A stretch of 64,000 nt of DNA from JAGXQV01 sp964451375. Its GTDB lineage: Bacteria; Pseudomonadota; Gammaproteobacteria; Burkholderiales; Sulfuricellaceae. The stretch lies in NCBI GenBank assembly GCA_964451375.1, contig CAYVIN010000003.1, forward strand, positions 43,552 through 107,551, read 5' to 3'. The notes beneath the pieces were generated by a model. That model was given only the letters and a program-made list of their open reading frames with translations. It ran no database searches and was not told the origin of the DNA. Each line of letters starts with the position of its first letter. The first letter of the stretch is position 1. A program made the translations under genes and the position numbers. Below are positions 51,160 through 60,814 of this stretch, piece by piece.

Positions 51160-51413
51160 AGCGGTAATTTCCAAAGTTGTTGAACTCGAAAAGCGACTCC
51201 CGAAATTGATGCTGCAAGGCTTTGCGCCACGTACCAGCCACAGGATGTGCCAACGCAAGGAGGCGCATCGTTCGCGCCACCGCGACAACACGCGACAGAC
51301 GCGCCTCGTTCATCCCAGCGGATAATATGAGTGCCCCACCAGTTGGCAATCCGTTCCGGCCAGATTGAGCGTAACAAGCCGCCTCCCACAGAGGCCGTCC
51401 GCGCGCCGCATCC

Positions 51414-51839
51414 TCACAGAAAAACATCGGCGCTGACATGAAAACGCCGTGCCAGTTTCTTGGCAATCTCCTTGCTGATCGAGCGCTTGCCGTTGAGGAT
51501 GTCCGAGATGCGGCCTTGAGGCGCGCAATCCGCCAAGTCCTCCTGGCGGAGGTTGTGTTGCTCCATCAGCAGGCGCAACACTTCGCGGGGTTCCGCCTCC
51601 GGGATGGGGAAAAACTCGTCTTCATAGGCTTTCACCTGGTCGGCGAGATAATCCAGAACCTCGGCGAGGGGATGGTTCTCATCGTCCCCCACTTCGTCGA
51701 GTAGCGCTTCGATGGTTGCCAGCGCCTGGGCATAATCCTCGGCGCTGTGAACTGCGGTAACGCCGACGATGCGTTTAAATGGCATCCATGCATGAAGAAT
51801 GGCTTGCGGTTCGGGAACTGCCTTGAGCGCGTAATTCAT
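51414..51839 (-). CDS. HigA-type helix-turn-helix antitoxin, without adjacent toxin
   Basis: A 141-residue protein with an N-terminal HigA-like region (ALATIEALLDEVGDDENHPL) and a C-terminal XRE helix-turn-helix (LLMEQHNLRQEDLADCAPQG, RISDILNGKRSISKEIAKKL). It matches the larger HigA class whose toxin gene normally precedes it. Only about 66 bases separate it from recC, so no toxin fits upstream, and none follows. The second of two adjacent ATGs (51839) has better spacing from AGGAG. It may be an orphan antitoxin or a plain regulator. Confidence 0.78.
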   Translation of the reverse strand: MNYALKAVPEPQAILHAWMPFKRIVGVTAVHSAEDYAQALATIEALLDEVGDDENHPLAEVLDYLADQVKAYEDEFFPIPEAEPREVLRLLMEQHNLRQEDLADCAPQGRISDILNGKRSISKEIAKKLARRFHVSADVFL

Positions 51840-51908
51840 CATGTTCTCCTTTTCCAGCGTTCACCTGTTCCAAAGCGATACTCAGCCCCGCTCACACCGT
51901 CAGCTTGT

Positions 51909-54900
51909 TCAAGTCGCCTTCTCGTCCCCCAGCGCCTCGAACAACGGCCCCAGAATCTCCAGCGCCAGGTTCTCGAACACCGCATCGAACGGCTCGCTAT
52001 CGCGATACACCGCCCGATACCAGGGGTTCTCCGATTCGCCGTATTGCGGGCCGTTGCGGAATTCCGGCTTTTCCCAGGCTTTGACGGCGGCTTTCAGGGC
52101 TTCGCCGTTCTCGCCGCCGGACAGGCGTTTCTTGGCGTAGGCGTAACTGCTCTTGGGGAAAAACGCCAGCGGCTGATGCAGACCTTGCCAGTAATAGCCG
52201 AGCAGGCTGCTCATTTCCCCGGTGGGATCGTCGGGAGCTTGAAAAGCGACGCTGGTGTCCGTGCCGGTCAGGCGGCTGACCTGCGCCACACCGGGCGGTG
52301 CGGCTAGACACAGCGCCAGATGGTTGATCCATAACATCAGGAGGTCGCGGGGTTTGATGTCGTTCAGTGTCGTGACATGCAGGCCGCTTGCGCCATAGCC
52401 GCCCAGCCAGCCGCTGAGTGTCACCCCATTGGCGGAGAACGCCACCAGGAGCGGTTCTCCGGGGTTTTCCGGTGCGGGAAGGCGAGCCGCGAGTTTTTCC
52501 ACCAGGGCGTCTTCGCGGCCATATAGCGCGCCGCCGAATTCGCCGTGCGGCAACAGGCCACGCGCTTCGGCGAACCGTGCGGCAACGTCAGCCTCGCCAT
52601 GCAGCAGCCCTTGCAGCGCTACGCCACGCACTGCGGTGCGGGTCGCATAATCCAGCCCGAACGGCTCGCGCCCTTCAAAATCGTCATCCCCAGCCTCCAG
52701 GCGGATGCCCAGCCGCTCGCGCAGCAGGTAGCGCGCCGGGTTGGCGTAAAAACGCAGCAAGGCATCGAGTTCCACGGTGCGCCATTCGTCTTCCGCTTCC
52801 GGCAGGGATTCGGCGAACAGCGGCTGCGAGCTTGCCCCGCCCTGCCCGGCTTCGCGCGCCGCCGCGAGCCACGCCGGGGAATAGCCGGGTCGCGCCGGGT
52901 CGCCCCGGAAATATACCGGGCTGAAGGGTTGCAGCGCGTGGTGGACGAGAATGCTTTGTGCCGTGGCCTCGCCGCCACTGGCGCGCACCACGTCAAGCAG
53001 TTCGGAAACCAGCACCGAAGGCGGCAATTCTCGGTTGTCGCGGATGTCCTGGCCAACGTAGCTCAAATACAGCACCCGGCGCGCCGCCAGCAGGGTTTCG
53101 AGAAACAGGTAACGGTCGTCGAGACGCCGCGAGCGGTCGCCGGAACGCGGATGGGCGGCGATCAGGTCAAATCCGGCAGGTTCCTGGCGGCGCGGGAAAG
53201 CCCCGTCGTTCATGCCGAGCAGGCAAATCACCTGGAACGGCAGGCCGCGCAACGGCGCAACGGCGCTGAACGTCACCGCCCCGGACAGGGAAGCCACGTC
53301 GCTGCCGCCCGAGAGTTGCGCGGTCAGCCAGCTTTTCACCACGCCGATACCCACCGGCTGGGTGAATTGGGCTTCGCTGCCCAGTTCGCGCAAGGTAGCC
53401 AGCTTGTCGAGCACTTCGCGGATCGCGGCCTCCTCCTCGTCCTGCGGGTCGAAAAGGCGCTCAATCAGCCAATTCAGGCGTTCCGCCCATTGCGCCAGCG
53501 GGTATTCGCCGCGCATCCCGTCCGCCAGTTCGAACAGGGTTTCCACAAATTCGGCGAAACACCCTGCGACTTGGGCGCGGCTGCCTTCCACGTCGTCGTA
53601 AGGGGCCACCTCTTCAAACAAGGCCATTTCCGCGCCGGCTTCCTGCGGCAGGGCGAATCCCAGCAACAGGCGATTCAGCCCGTCGCGCCAGGTGTGGCGC
53701 GGGCTGTCTGGCAACCCCAGTGCTCCCTTATGCGCGGCATCGCGGCCCCAGCGGATACCGGTTTCGCGCACCCAGCGGTGGATCGCGGAAAGATCGTTCT
53801 CCGCCAACCCGAAACGCCGCAACAGCGCAGGCTGTTCTAGCAAGCCCAACACCCATTCGGCGCTGAAACGGGTGGTCGGCAAATCGAGCAGCGTCAGGAA
53901 AATCTCGGCAAGGCGTTGGCTGTCGCCGCTGATCCGGCGCGGCAACACATGAGGGATATAGGGCAAGCCCTCGCGTGGCGCGAATACCGCTTCGATATAC
54001 GGCGCATAGGCGGCGATGTCCGGCGCGAGCACCGCCACGTCGCCGGGCGTGAGGTCGGGGAACTCGGCGAAGAGGCGCAGCAATTGGTCATGGAGGACTT
54101 CCACCTCACGCATCGGGCCATGGCAGGCGTGGATTTGCAGGGAAAGATCACCAGCTGCAATATCTACTGCGGCATAGTCCGGCGCTTCCGGGTCGGCGAG
54201 ATCGAGGATGTCGGATTGAATCAGCTCAAGCAAGGTATCCCGTTCCCGCCCGGTTTCCTCGAACAGGCTTTCCAGTTCACCAAACCCCGCCAGCGCGCCG
54301 AAAAAATCCCGGCCCTGCTTGCCCAGCGAGGCCAGCAGCGGGTTGCCGGTTTCCAGATAAAGTTCGGCGGCCTCATCGGAGCCGGCCAGACGCGCCTGTT
54401 CGCGCGGGTCACGGATCAATTCCCAATATTCGCGGCTGGGGTTGAGGGCAAAAATATGCACCTCGGTGCGCTGCGCCAGTTTGTGGAGCATTTCCAGGTA
54501 CAGCGGTGACAGGCTGGAGATGCCGAATAACGAGACCCGTTCGGGAAGGGCTAATGCTTCAACAGAATCGAGATAGGCGAATAGCCGTTCCATCAGGGCG
54601 ACCCAATGATCGCCGGGATGATCGACTGCGAGATGTCGCCACAGGGCCGCCTGCCAGATTTCGTCGTTGCCCAATCCACGGGCTTCCCCGCGTTGCCAGG
54701 CGCTGATCCAGTCCGGGCGGTACACCAGGTATTGGTCGAAGACCTCAGCCAGACGCAGCGCCAACTCGTAACGGCGGGTATCTCCGCCGCCTTCCAGATA
54801 ACCGCGCAAGCCGGGGGCATCGCTCAGGTGCGCGGAATGCGCCAGCCAGTCCATGATCCGCCAAACCAGCACTTCCGGATCGAATACCGAGCGCCGGGGC

Positions 54901-55136
54901 AGATCGCCCAGGGCGTTGCGCATCAGGTTCCAGACAAACGTGGCCGGTTGGGGAAATTCAATATTGGCGCACACCCCAAGCTGCTCGGCAAGGCGCAGGG
55001 ATACCCAACGTTCCATGCCCTTGCCCTGCACCACCACCAGTTCCGGCGCAAACGGCGCGCGTTGCGGCGCGGCGAGTACGCCGGCCAGCAACGCCATCAG
55101 GCTTTCGAGACGATTGGATTGATAGAGATGCAGCAA
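51909..55136 (-). CDS. recC: Exodeoxyribonuclease V subunit gamma (RecC)
   Basis: RecC holds RecB and RecD together and scans for Chi. The 1075-residue protein has MLHLYQSNRLESLMALLAGV, VVQGKGMERWVSLRLAEQLG, FGISSLSPLYLEMLHKLAQR, FQVICLLGMNDGAFPRRQEP and GFDLIAAHPRSGDRSRRLDD, all RecC hallmarks. Gene order is recC then recB then recD as usual, but recC and recB are separated by the accessory insert at 48453-51908, so coupled expression has been broken or relies on read-through. Confidence 0.95.
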   Translation of the reverse strand: MLHLYQSNRLESLMALLAGVLAAPQRAPFAPELVVVQGKGMERWVSLRLAEQLGVCANIEFPQPATFVWNLMRNALGDLPRRSVFDPEVLVWRIMDWLAHSAHLSDAPGLRGYLEGGGDTRRYELALRLAEVFDQYLVYRPDWISAWQRGEARGLGNDEIWQAALWRHLAVDHPGDHWVALMERLFAYLDSVEALALPERVSLFGISSLSPLYLEMLHKLAQRTEVHIFALNPSREYWELIRDPREQARLAGSDEAAELYLETGNPLLASLGKQGRDFFGALAGFGELESLFEETGRERDTLLELIQSDILDLADPEAPDYAAVDIAAGDLSLQIHACHGPMREVEVLHDQLLRLFAEFPDLTPGDVAVLAPDIAAYAPYIEAVFAPREGLPYIPHVLPRRISGDSQRLAEIFLTLLDLPTTRFSAEWVLGLLEQPALLRRFGLAENDLSAIHRWVRETGIRWGRDAAHKGALGLPDSPRHTWRDGLNRLLLGFALPQEAGAEMALFEEVAPYDDVEGSRAQVAGCFAEFVETLFELADGMRGEYPLAQWAERLNWLIERLFDPQDEEEAAIREVLDKLATLRELGSEAQFTQPVGIGVVKSWLTAQLSGGSDVASLSGAVTFSAVAPLRGLPFQVICLLGMNDGAFPRRQEPAGFDLIAAHPRSGDRSRRLDDRYLFLETLLAARRVLYLSYVGQDIRDNRELPPSVLVSELLDVVRASGGEATAQSILVHHALQPFSPVYFRGDPARPGYSPAWLAAAREAGQGGASSQPLFAESLPEAEDEWRTVELDALLRFYANPARYLLRERLGIRLEAGDDDFEGREPFGLDYATRTAVRGVALQGLLHGEADVAARFAEARGLLPHGEFGGALYGREDALVEKLAARLPAPENPGEPLLVAFSANGVTLSGWLGGYGASGLHVTTLNDIKPRDLLMLWINHLALCLAAPPGVAQVSRLTGTDTSVAFQAPDDPTGEMSSLLGYYWQGLHQPLAFFPKSSYAYAKKRLSGGENGEALKAAVKAWEKPEFRNGPQYGESENPWYRAVYRDSEPFDAVFENLALEILGPLFEALGDEKAT

Positions 55137-55153
55137 GGGCGCAGCCCTTGCCG

Positions 55154-56860
55154 TCAGGTCTTGGGAATCAGCAGCGTGACCTTCAGCCCCGGATTGAGCG
55201 GACGCTTGGCCGAGAGGTTGTTCCAGCGCTGGATGTCGTTGGTCGCCACGTTGAAGCGCTTGGCGATGCTGTACAGGGTATCGCCCTGACGCACGGTGTA
55301 GTGGTGGGTTTGCGGCGCAGCGGAGTGTTGTCTGGCGGGGGCCTGGACGGACTTGACCGGCTTGCCGGTTTGTTTGGCGGCTGTCGGCGCGGGTTTTGCC
55401 GGCGCGTCACGAACCGCGAGCATTTTGCGGCTGGGGACTTCCTTGAAGATGGTCAGCTTCTGCCCCGGCGTCAACTGGTTGGCTTTCAGATGATTCTGAG
55501 CCTTGAGTTGCGCAGGGGTCACCCCATAACGTTGTGCCACGTTTAGCAGGGTATCGCCCTTGCGCACAACGTGGGCGCTCCGTTTGGTGGTCGAGGCTGG
55601 CGCTTCCGGCTCCATCTGAACCGAAAAATTGCCGGAGACGATATCCTGATCGGACGAACCACCACCACTCTTTGGAACCAACAGGGTGCCACCAGCCAAG
55701 CGGCGTTGAGTGCTGATGCCGTTGATCTCCTTGAGGCGCACCAGATTGATGCTGAACTTGCGCGCCACAGCATCAAGCCGCTCACCCCGGCTGAGTTTGT
55801 AGGATTGCCAGGAAACCAGCGGTTTGCCATAGTTCTCCAGGTTGCTCACGAAGGTATCGGCTTTGTCGGCAGGCAATAGGAGGAAATTGGAATCCTTGTT
55901 ATTGATCACCGGACGGTTGTGGGCAGGGTTCAGTGAAACAAACTCGGCTGCGGGAATTTCCGCCAAACGAGCCGCCAACGCCAGATCAATATGTTTGCCG
56001 GTGGAAACCTTGGTGAAATACGCCTGATTGGGAATCGAAGCGAGATTCAGACCGAAAGCTTGCGGGTTGGCGATAATGTTCTTAACAGCAATGAGCTTGG
56101 GCACATAACTACGGGTTTCCGAGGGCATCCGCAGGCTGAGGAAATCGGTGGGCAAACCCCGTGCCTCGTTGCGCGAAATGGCGCGCATCACGTTCCCTTC
56201 ACCCCAGTTGTATGCAGCCAGAGCGAGTTCCCAGTTGCCGAACATGCCGTAGAGTTTTTGCAGATAATCCAGAGCGGCATTGGTTGCTGCGGTTATGTCG
56301 CGCCGCCCGTCGTACCACCAGTTCTGCTGCAAGCCGAAGTTCTTGCCGGTGGAGGGGATAAATTGCCATATACCGGACGCATGAGCACGGGAATAGGCTT
56401 TCGGATTAAACGCGCTTTCAATCATCGGCAGCAATGCGACCTCGGTCGGCATTCCGCGTTTTTCCACTTCCTCTACGATATGGAAAAGATAACGCTGGCT
56501 GCGTTCCACCATCCGCTGCACATAATCCGGGCGATTGGCGTACCAGTTTTCATTTTCCTGAACCAGCGGAGAATCCATATCCTGCAACGCGAAACCGTTG
56601 CGAATACGCTCCCAAAGATCGCCGGAATTTTGCAGAACAACAGGCACTTCAACCTCGGCTTCGACCAGCGCTTCTTCCTGGACGGAGGTGATTTTCGGAG
56701 AGAGTTGCAGCAGCGGGGTAAGATTGGTTTCAGCGGTGTCCGCGTATGCCTGCTTGAAGACCGGCGTCTTCTCGGCATCGGCATTTTCAGCCGCCAACGC
56801 GACGGTGTGATACAGGGACAGAACGGACAAAGCCACGGAGACAGCGTGTTGTATGCGCAT
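55154..56860 (-). CDS. mltD: Membrane-bound lytic murein transglycosylase D with LysM repeats
   Basis: MltD cleaves peptidoglycan glycan strands to 1,6-anhydro ends. From the ATG at 56860 the 568-residue product has a signal peptide (SVALSVLSLYHTVALAAENA), an SLT catalytic domain with the Glu in EVALLPMIESAFNPKAYSRA and the following SGIWQFIPSTGKNFGL and AYNWGEGNVMRAI, then three LysM segments, two of them clear (VVRKGDTLLNVAQRYGV, YTVRQGDTLYSIAKRF). No lipobox Cys is seen, unlike E. coli MltD. It is followed on the minus strand by recC. Confidence 0.93.
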   Translation of the reverse strand: MRIQHAVSVALSVLSLYHTVALAAENADAEKTPVFKQAYADTAETNLTPLLQLSPKITSVQEEALVEAEVEVPVVLQNSGDLWERIRNGFALQDMDSPLVQENENWYANRPDYVQRMVERSQRYLFHIVEEVEKRGMPTEVALLPMIESAFNPKAYSRAHASGIWQFIPSTGKNFGLQQNWWYDGRRDITAATNAALDYLQKLYGMFGNWELALAAYNWGEGNVMRAISRNEARGLPTDFLSLRMPSETRSYVPKLIAVKNIIANPQAFGLNLASIPNQAYFTKVSTGKHIDLALAARLAEIPAAEFVSLNPAHNRPVINNKDSNFLLLPADKADTFVSNLENYGKPLVSWQSYKLSRGERLDAVARKFSINLVRLKEINGISTQRRLAGGTLLVPKSGGGSSDQDIVSGNFSVQMEPEAPASTTKRSAHVVRKGDTLLNVAQRYGVTPAQLKAQNHLKANQLTPGQKLTIFKEVPSRKMLAVRDAPAKPAPTAAKQTGKPVKSVQAPARQHSAAPQTHHYTVRQGDTLYSIAKRFNVATNDIQRWNNLSAKRPLNPGLKVTLLIPKT

Positions 56861-56974
56861 GGGATTCTTGTCTTGCCGTTTGTGGAATTCGTGGGATGTT
56901 ACACGCGGAAGACAAATTCGGTCAAGACAAATCTCAGCTATACACATCCTGAACAAAATACACAACAAACTGTT

Positions 56975-57736
56975 CTAAAAGGAATTTCTCCACGAACGCA
57001 GGATGGCAAACACGTCAACCGGGTCGTTCAACTCCCGCCCGGCATGGCGACTGGCGGCCCGAATAACGGCGGGTTGACCACACCGCAAAAAGGGATTGGT
57101 CTGTTTTTCCAGAGCCATGCAAACCGGCAGGGTCGGCAAGCCGTTCCCGCGTTTTTCCTTTTCACGGACTTCGCGCTCTACCAGAGCGAGGTTGTCCGGC
57201 TCAACGCACAATGCGAAAGGAATGTTCTCCAGGGTATATTCGTGAGCGCAGCAGACCAAGGTTTCGTCGGGCAAAGCTGCGAATTTCTGTAGGGAAGCAT
57301 AAGCCTGAGCCGGGGTTCCTTCAAACAGTTTGCCGCATCCACAAGCAAACAGCGCGTCGCCACAAAACAGGAAATTTGCGCCATAATAAGCGAGGTGATC
57401 GGTGGTATGGCCCGGCGTATCGAGCACTTGCAGGCATAAATCCAGTTCCGGGACTTCAACCATGTCCCCTCCGCTTAGTGACCGGTTTACCGTAGCAATC
57501 CTGCGGCTGCCATAGATCGGCAAAGCCGGAAAACGCGCCAGCAAGTCCTTGTTTCCGGCAATGTGATCAGCGTGATGATGGGTAACGAACACTGCCCGCA
57601 AATGCAGGCCTTGGGTATCGAGATACTCCAGCAGCGGATCGGCGTCGCCGGGATCTATCGCCACTGCGTAGCGCCCGTTGTGCGCCAACCAGATGTAATT
57701 GTCCTCGAATGCCGGAATGGGGATCACTGTCAACAT
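56975..57736 (-). CDS. gloB: Hydroxyacylglutathione hydrolase (glyoxalase II)
   Basis: GloB hydrolyses S-lactoylglutathione in methylglyoxal detoxification. The 253 residues show the N-terminal IPIPAFEDNYIWL, the metal motif VTHHHADHIAGN, VLDTPGHTTDHLAYY, LFCGDALFACGCGKLFEGTP and CCAHEYTLENIPFA, and a C-terminal substrate-binding helix domain (NPFLRCGQPAVIRAA). I take the ATG at 57736, which gives the family start MLTVIPIP; an ATG three codons earlier is possible. It is divergent from the methyltransferase gene. Confidence 0.95.
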   Translation of the reverse strand: MLTVIPIPAFEDNYIWLAHNGRYAVAIDPGDADPLLEYLDTQGLHLRAVFVTHHHADHIAGNKDLLARFPALPIYGSRRIATVNRSLSGGDMVEVPELDLCLQVLDTPGHTTDHLAYYGANFLFCGDALFACGCGKLFEGTPAQAYASLQKFAALPDETLVCCAHEYTLENIPFALCVEPDNLALVEREVREKEKRGNGLPTLPVCMALEKQTNPFLRCGQPAVIRAASRHAGRELNDPVDVFAILRSWRNSF

Positions 57737-57765
57737 GGCTGTCATCTTTGAATTTTACCCAGCGA

Positions 57766-58530
57766 ATGTCAATGTCCCAACTCGATGAATGGCTCGTTTC
57801 GCCGCTCGGCCAATACCTGCTCCAGCGCGAACAGGCCTATTTCGACCGGGAAGTAGAGGATATTTTCGGCTTCCACGCGCTGCAATTGGGGATGCCGCAA
57901 CACGATTTCCTGCGTAACAATCGCATTCCGCTGCGCCTTCACGCCGACCCGGCGATATCCGCACAATTGCGCGCCGACCCTCGCCACCTCCCGGTTGCCA
58001 CACAGAGCGTTGATCTGGTGTTACTTCCCCACCTCCTCGAATTCAGCGATGATCCCCACCAAATCCTGCGCGAAACCGAGCGCATCCTGATGCCTGAGGG
58101 CCAGCTCATTCTCTGCGGATTCAATCCCTTCAGTCTGTGGGGGCTGGCGCGCCGCCTGCCGGGTGTGCGCCGCGCCGTGCCGTGGGAGCGCAAATATATT
58201 TCCCTGCTGCGTATCAAGGACTGGTTGGCGTTGCTTGGATTTGAAGTAGTCGGTGGAAGAATGTGCTGTTATGCCCCGCCGCTACAACGCATTGCCATGC
58301 TGAATCGTTTCCGTTTCATGGAAGCAGCCGGCGACCGCTGGTGGGCGTTGGCAGGGGGCGTCTATTTCCTACGCGCCAGGAAACGGGTGCAAAGGATGCG
58401 CCTCATCACTCCTAATTGGAACGAGGTTAAAACGACAGCCAAGGCCCTCAAGCCGGTAGCGCAAAAATTGGGCAATCAGGCGATTTTGCCGAATCATCAC
58501 ACCAATCAGGACAGTGCAGATTCGACTTGA
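57766..58530 (+). CDS. SAM-dependent methyltransferase, function unassigned
   Basis: A 254-residue class I methyltransferase. It has a shortened N-terminal part (DEWLVSPLGQYLLQREQAYF), SVDLVLLPHLLEFSDDPHQI, LRETERILMPEGQLILCGFN and PFSLWGLARRLPG, a pattern common in a proteobacterial protein found between gloB and rnhA. The SAM-binding Gly-rich loop is weak (IFGFHALQLG). The real substrate is unknown. I start at the ATG at 57766; another ATG follows at 57772. Confidence 0.8.
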   Translation: MSMSQLDEWLVSPLGQYLLQREQAYFDREVEDIFGFHALQLGMPQHDFLRNNRIPLRLHADPAISAQLRADPRHLPVATQSVDLVLLPHLLEFSDDPHQILRETERILMPEGQLILCGFNPFSLWGLARRLPGVRRAVPWERKYISLLRIKDWLALLGFEVVGGRMCCYAPPLQRIAMLNRFRFMEAAGDRWWALAGGVYFLRARKRVQRMRLITPNWNEVKTTAKALKPVAQKLGNQAILPNHHTNQDSADST

Positions 58531-58607
58531 GTATCCCTCACCCCCTTGGCTCAATCACAGACGGGATCAAGAATCGCGTCACTCCACAGTTAACAGGATT
58601 TAACCCA

Positions 58608-59054
58608 ATGACCCAAACCATCGTTGAAATCTACACAGACGGCGCCTGCAAAGGCAATCCCGGCCCCGGCGGCTGGGGTGTCTGGCTGCGCTACGGCGAC
58701 CATGAAAAGGAGTTGTGCGGCGGAGAACCCGGCACCACCAACAACCGGATGGAACTCACCGCCGTGATTCGCGCCCTGGAAACGCTCTCCCGCCCCTGCC
58801 ATGTGCGCTTGCACACCGATTCGCAATACGTGCAGAAAGGCATCAGCGAATGGATACACGGCTGGAAAAAACGCGGCTGGCTGACCGCCGAGAAAAAACC
58901 GGTAAAAAACGACGATCTATGGAAAAAACTCGATGAATTAGCCGCCCATCACCATGTCGAATGGCTATGGGTGAAAGGTCACGCCGGCCATGAAGGCAAC
59001 GAACGCGCCGACCAACTGGCGAATCGCGGCATCGGACAAATCGGGAAATACTAA
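58608..59054 (+). CDS. rnhA: Ribonuclease HI
   Basis: RNase HI cuts RNA in RNA-DNA hybrids. From the ATG at 58608 (AGGA upstream) it has 148 residues and the four catalytic acids: Asp in YTDGACKGNPGPGGWG, Glu in NNRMELTAVI, Asp in HTDSQYVQKGI and Asp in GNERADQLANRG. The basic handle KKRGWLTAEKKPVKN is present. It is followed after 3 bases by dnaQ, the conserved pairing. Confidence 0.97.
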   Translation: MTQTIVEIYTDGACKGNPGPGGWGVWLRYGDHEKELCGGEPGTTNNRMELTAVIRALETLSRPCHVRLHTDSQYVQKGISEWIHGWKKRGWLTAEKKPVKNDDLWKKLDELAAHHHVEWLWVKGHAGHEGNERADQLANRGIGQIGKY

Positions 59055-59057
59055 AAC

Positions 59058-59774
59058 ATGCGCCAAATCATTCTCGACACCGAAACCACCGGTCTCGACC
59101 CCAAGCAAGGCCATCGCATCATTGAAGTAGCGGGGGTGGAAATGGTCAACCGCCGCCTCACCGGCAAACATTTTCACCGCTATATCAATCCGCAACGCGA
59201 AATCGACGCCGGCGCACAGCAAGTCCACGGTATCAGTCTGGAGTTTCTGCAAGACAAACCGCTGTTCCGCGACATTGCAGGGGAATTCCTGGAGTATGTA
59301 GGCGACGCCGAGCTGATCATTCATAACGCGCCGTTCGACGTAGGCTTTCTGAATGCCGAACTGGGCCTGCTGGGACTGGAGCGCATTGATTCCCGATGCG
59401 CCATCACCGACACGCTGAAAAAAGCCAAGGAAATGCGCCCGGGTCAGCGCAACAACCTCGACGCGCTGTGCCGTTTCTATCAGATAGACAACTCCGGGCG
59501 TACCCTGCACGGCGCATTACTGGACGCGGAACTGCTGGCGGAAGTCTATCTCGCCATGACGCGCGGCCAAGATAGCCTGATGATCGAACTGGACGAACCG
59601 ACTTCCCAAGACATTGACACACCACTCAGTAGCAGCGGCCCGCGCAATTTGTTCGTTCTTTCCGCCACCCCCGAAGAACTCGCTGCGCACCAACAACAAA
59701 TCGACGACATCGACAAGGCCAGCAAAGGCAAATGTCTGTGGAAAACCTTGGCCCCCCCCCTGGAGGCCGCATGA
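59058..59774 (+). CDS. dnaQ: DNA polymerase III epsilon subunit (proofreading exonuclease)
   Basis: DnaQ is the 3'-5' exonuclease of the replicase core. The 238-residue protein has ExoI (RQIILDTETTGLDPKQGH), ExoII (IHNAPFDVGFLNAELG) and ExoIII-epsilon (LHGALLDAELLAEVYL), plus a C-terminal tail that binds the alpha subunit. It overlaps the following metallo-hydrolase gene by 4 bases (ATGA). Confidence 0.96.
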   Translation: MRQIILDTETTGLDPKQGHRIIEVAGVEMVNRRLTGKHFHRYINPQREIDAGAQQVHGISLEFLQDKPLFRDIAGEFLEYVGDAELIIHNAPFDVGFLNAELGLLGLERIDSRCAITDTLKKAKEMRPGQRNNLDALCRFYQIDNSGRTLHGALLDAELLAEVYLAMTRGQDSLMIELDEPTSQDIDTPLSSSGPRNLFVLSATPEELAAHQQQIDDIDKASKGKCLWKTLAPPLEAA

Positions 59775-60688
59775 AATACCTGATACTCACCCTCACCCTG
59801 CTCTACCACGGATTCGCGCAAGCCGCGATGCCGGAACCGCAAATTGTCCAGATCAATCCGCGCGTTTACGCCCTGCTCGGTCCGACCGGGCTGCCCAGCG
59901 CCCACAACCACGGATACATGGTCAATACCACCATACTAATAGGCAACAAGGGCGTCATACTCATCGACTCCGGCGGCAGCGACGAAATCGGCAGCCACCT
60001 TGCCAAAGCCATCGCCAAGATCACCCCCAAACCCGTGACGCAGATCATCAACACCCATCATCACGGCGACCACCACCTCGGCAACATCGCCTTCAAGGAT
60101 GCCCAGGTGCTGAGTTCGGACGAGTGCCGCAAACTGGTGGAAAAGACCGGCGAAGAATGGGTCGCCATCATGGAAGGGATGATCGGCCACAAGTTACCCA
60201 ACACCAGGCCAGTGCTGGCCGACGCTACCGTTCCGGCGGAAAGCCGCAGCGAAAAACACCTCGACGGCATCCGTCTCACGCTGTGGGTTCCCAAGGGATC
60301 GCATACCCCCGGCGACCTGATGATCTGGCTGCCCGACGACAAGATATTGATCGGCGGTGACATCCTGGTCAACGGCATAGCCCCCAACCTGCGCAACGCT
60401 CATTTGAAGAACTGGATAGCCACCCTCGACAAGGTAAGGGAACTCGCTCCCGCCACTGTCATTCCGGGTCACGGCCCGCTGATGACTCCGATTGATGTGG
60501 CGAAGCAACGCAAGTTGCTCGGCGATTTCTACAGCGGAGTCGAAGCCGGGTATAAGAAAGGCTTAACCGACAGTGAAATCCGCACCACCCTGGACTTGAG
60601 CGAATGGCAGAAACTCAAGGAATACGACACCGCCATGGGTGGCAACATCAACCGCGCCTACCTTGAAATTGAAGGGGAAAACTTCTGA
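59771..60688 (+). CDS. Exported metallo-beta-lactamase-fold hydrolase
   Basis: From the ATG at 59771 (GGAGG upstream, overlapping the dnaQ stop) the 305-residue product has a signal peptide (MKYLILTLTLLYHGFAQAA) and an MBL domain: LIDSGGSDEIGSHLAKA, the zinc motif INTHHHGDHHLGN, SHTPGDLMIWLPDDKILIGG and VIPGHGPLMTP. It resembles SoxH/quinoprotein-relay-type periplasmic hydrolases, but the substrate cannot be told. An upstream frame extension to 59732 lies inside dnaQ and is not used. Confidence 0.85.
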   Translation: MKYLILTLTLLYHGFAQAAMPEPQIVQINPRVYALLGPTGLPSAHNHGYMVNTTILIGNKGVILIDSGGSDEIGSHLAKAIAKITPKPVTQIINTHHHGDHHLGNIAFKDAQVLSSDECRKLVEKTGEEWVAIMEGMIGHKLPNTRPVLADATVPAESRSEKHLDGIRLTLWVPKGSHTPGDLMIWLPDDKILIGGDILVNGIAPNLRNAHLKNWIATLDKVRELAPATVIPGHGPLMTPIDVAKQRKLLGDFYSGVEAGYKKGLTDSEIRTTLDLSEWQKLKEYDTAMGGNINRAYLEIEGENF

Positions 60689-60814
60689 TCTCCCCCGACT
60701 CAGGAAAACCGAGTTGGCCGGAACCAAACAACCACACCAACAAAAATTTCCATCTCTGCCTTGATCACCGCCCGGTTCTCGGGTATGCTTCGCACCCTTT
60801 AGAAGCCTACCACC

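Noticed and set aside
52545..53840. A 431-codon open frame on the plus strand
   Set aside because: It is antisense to recC in GC-rich DNA and has no domain features.
55991..57292. A 433-codon open frame on the plus strand
   Set aside because: It spans antisense to both mltD and gloB, two clear genes on the minus strand.
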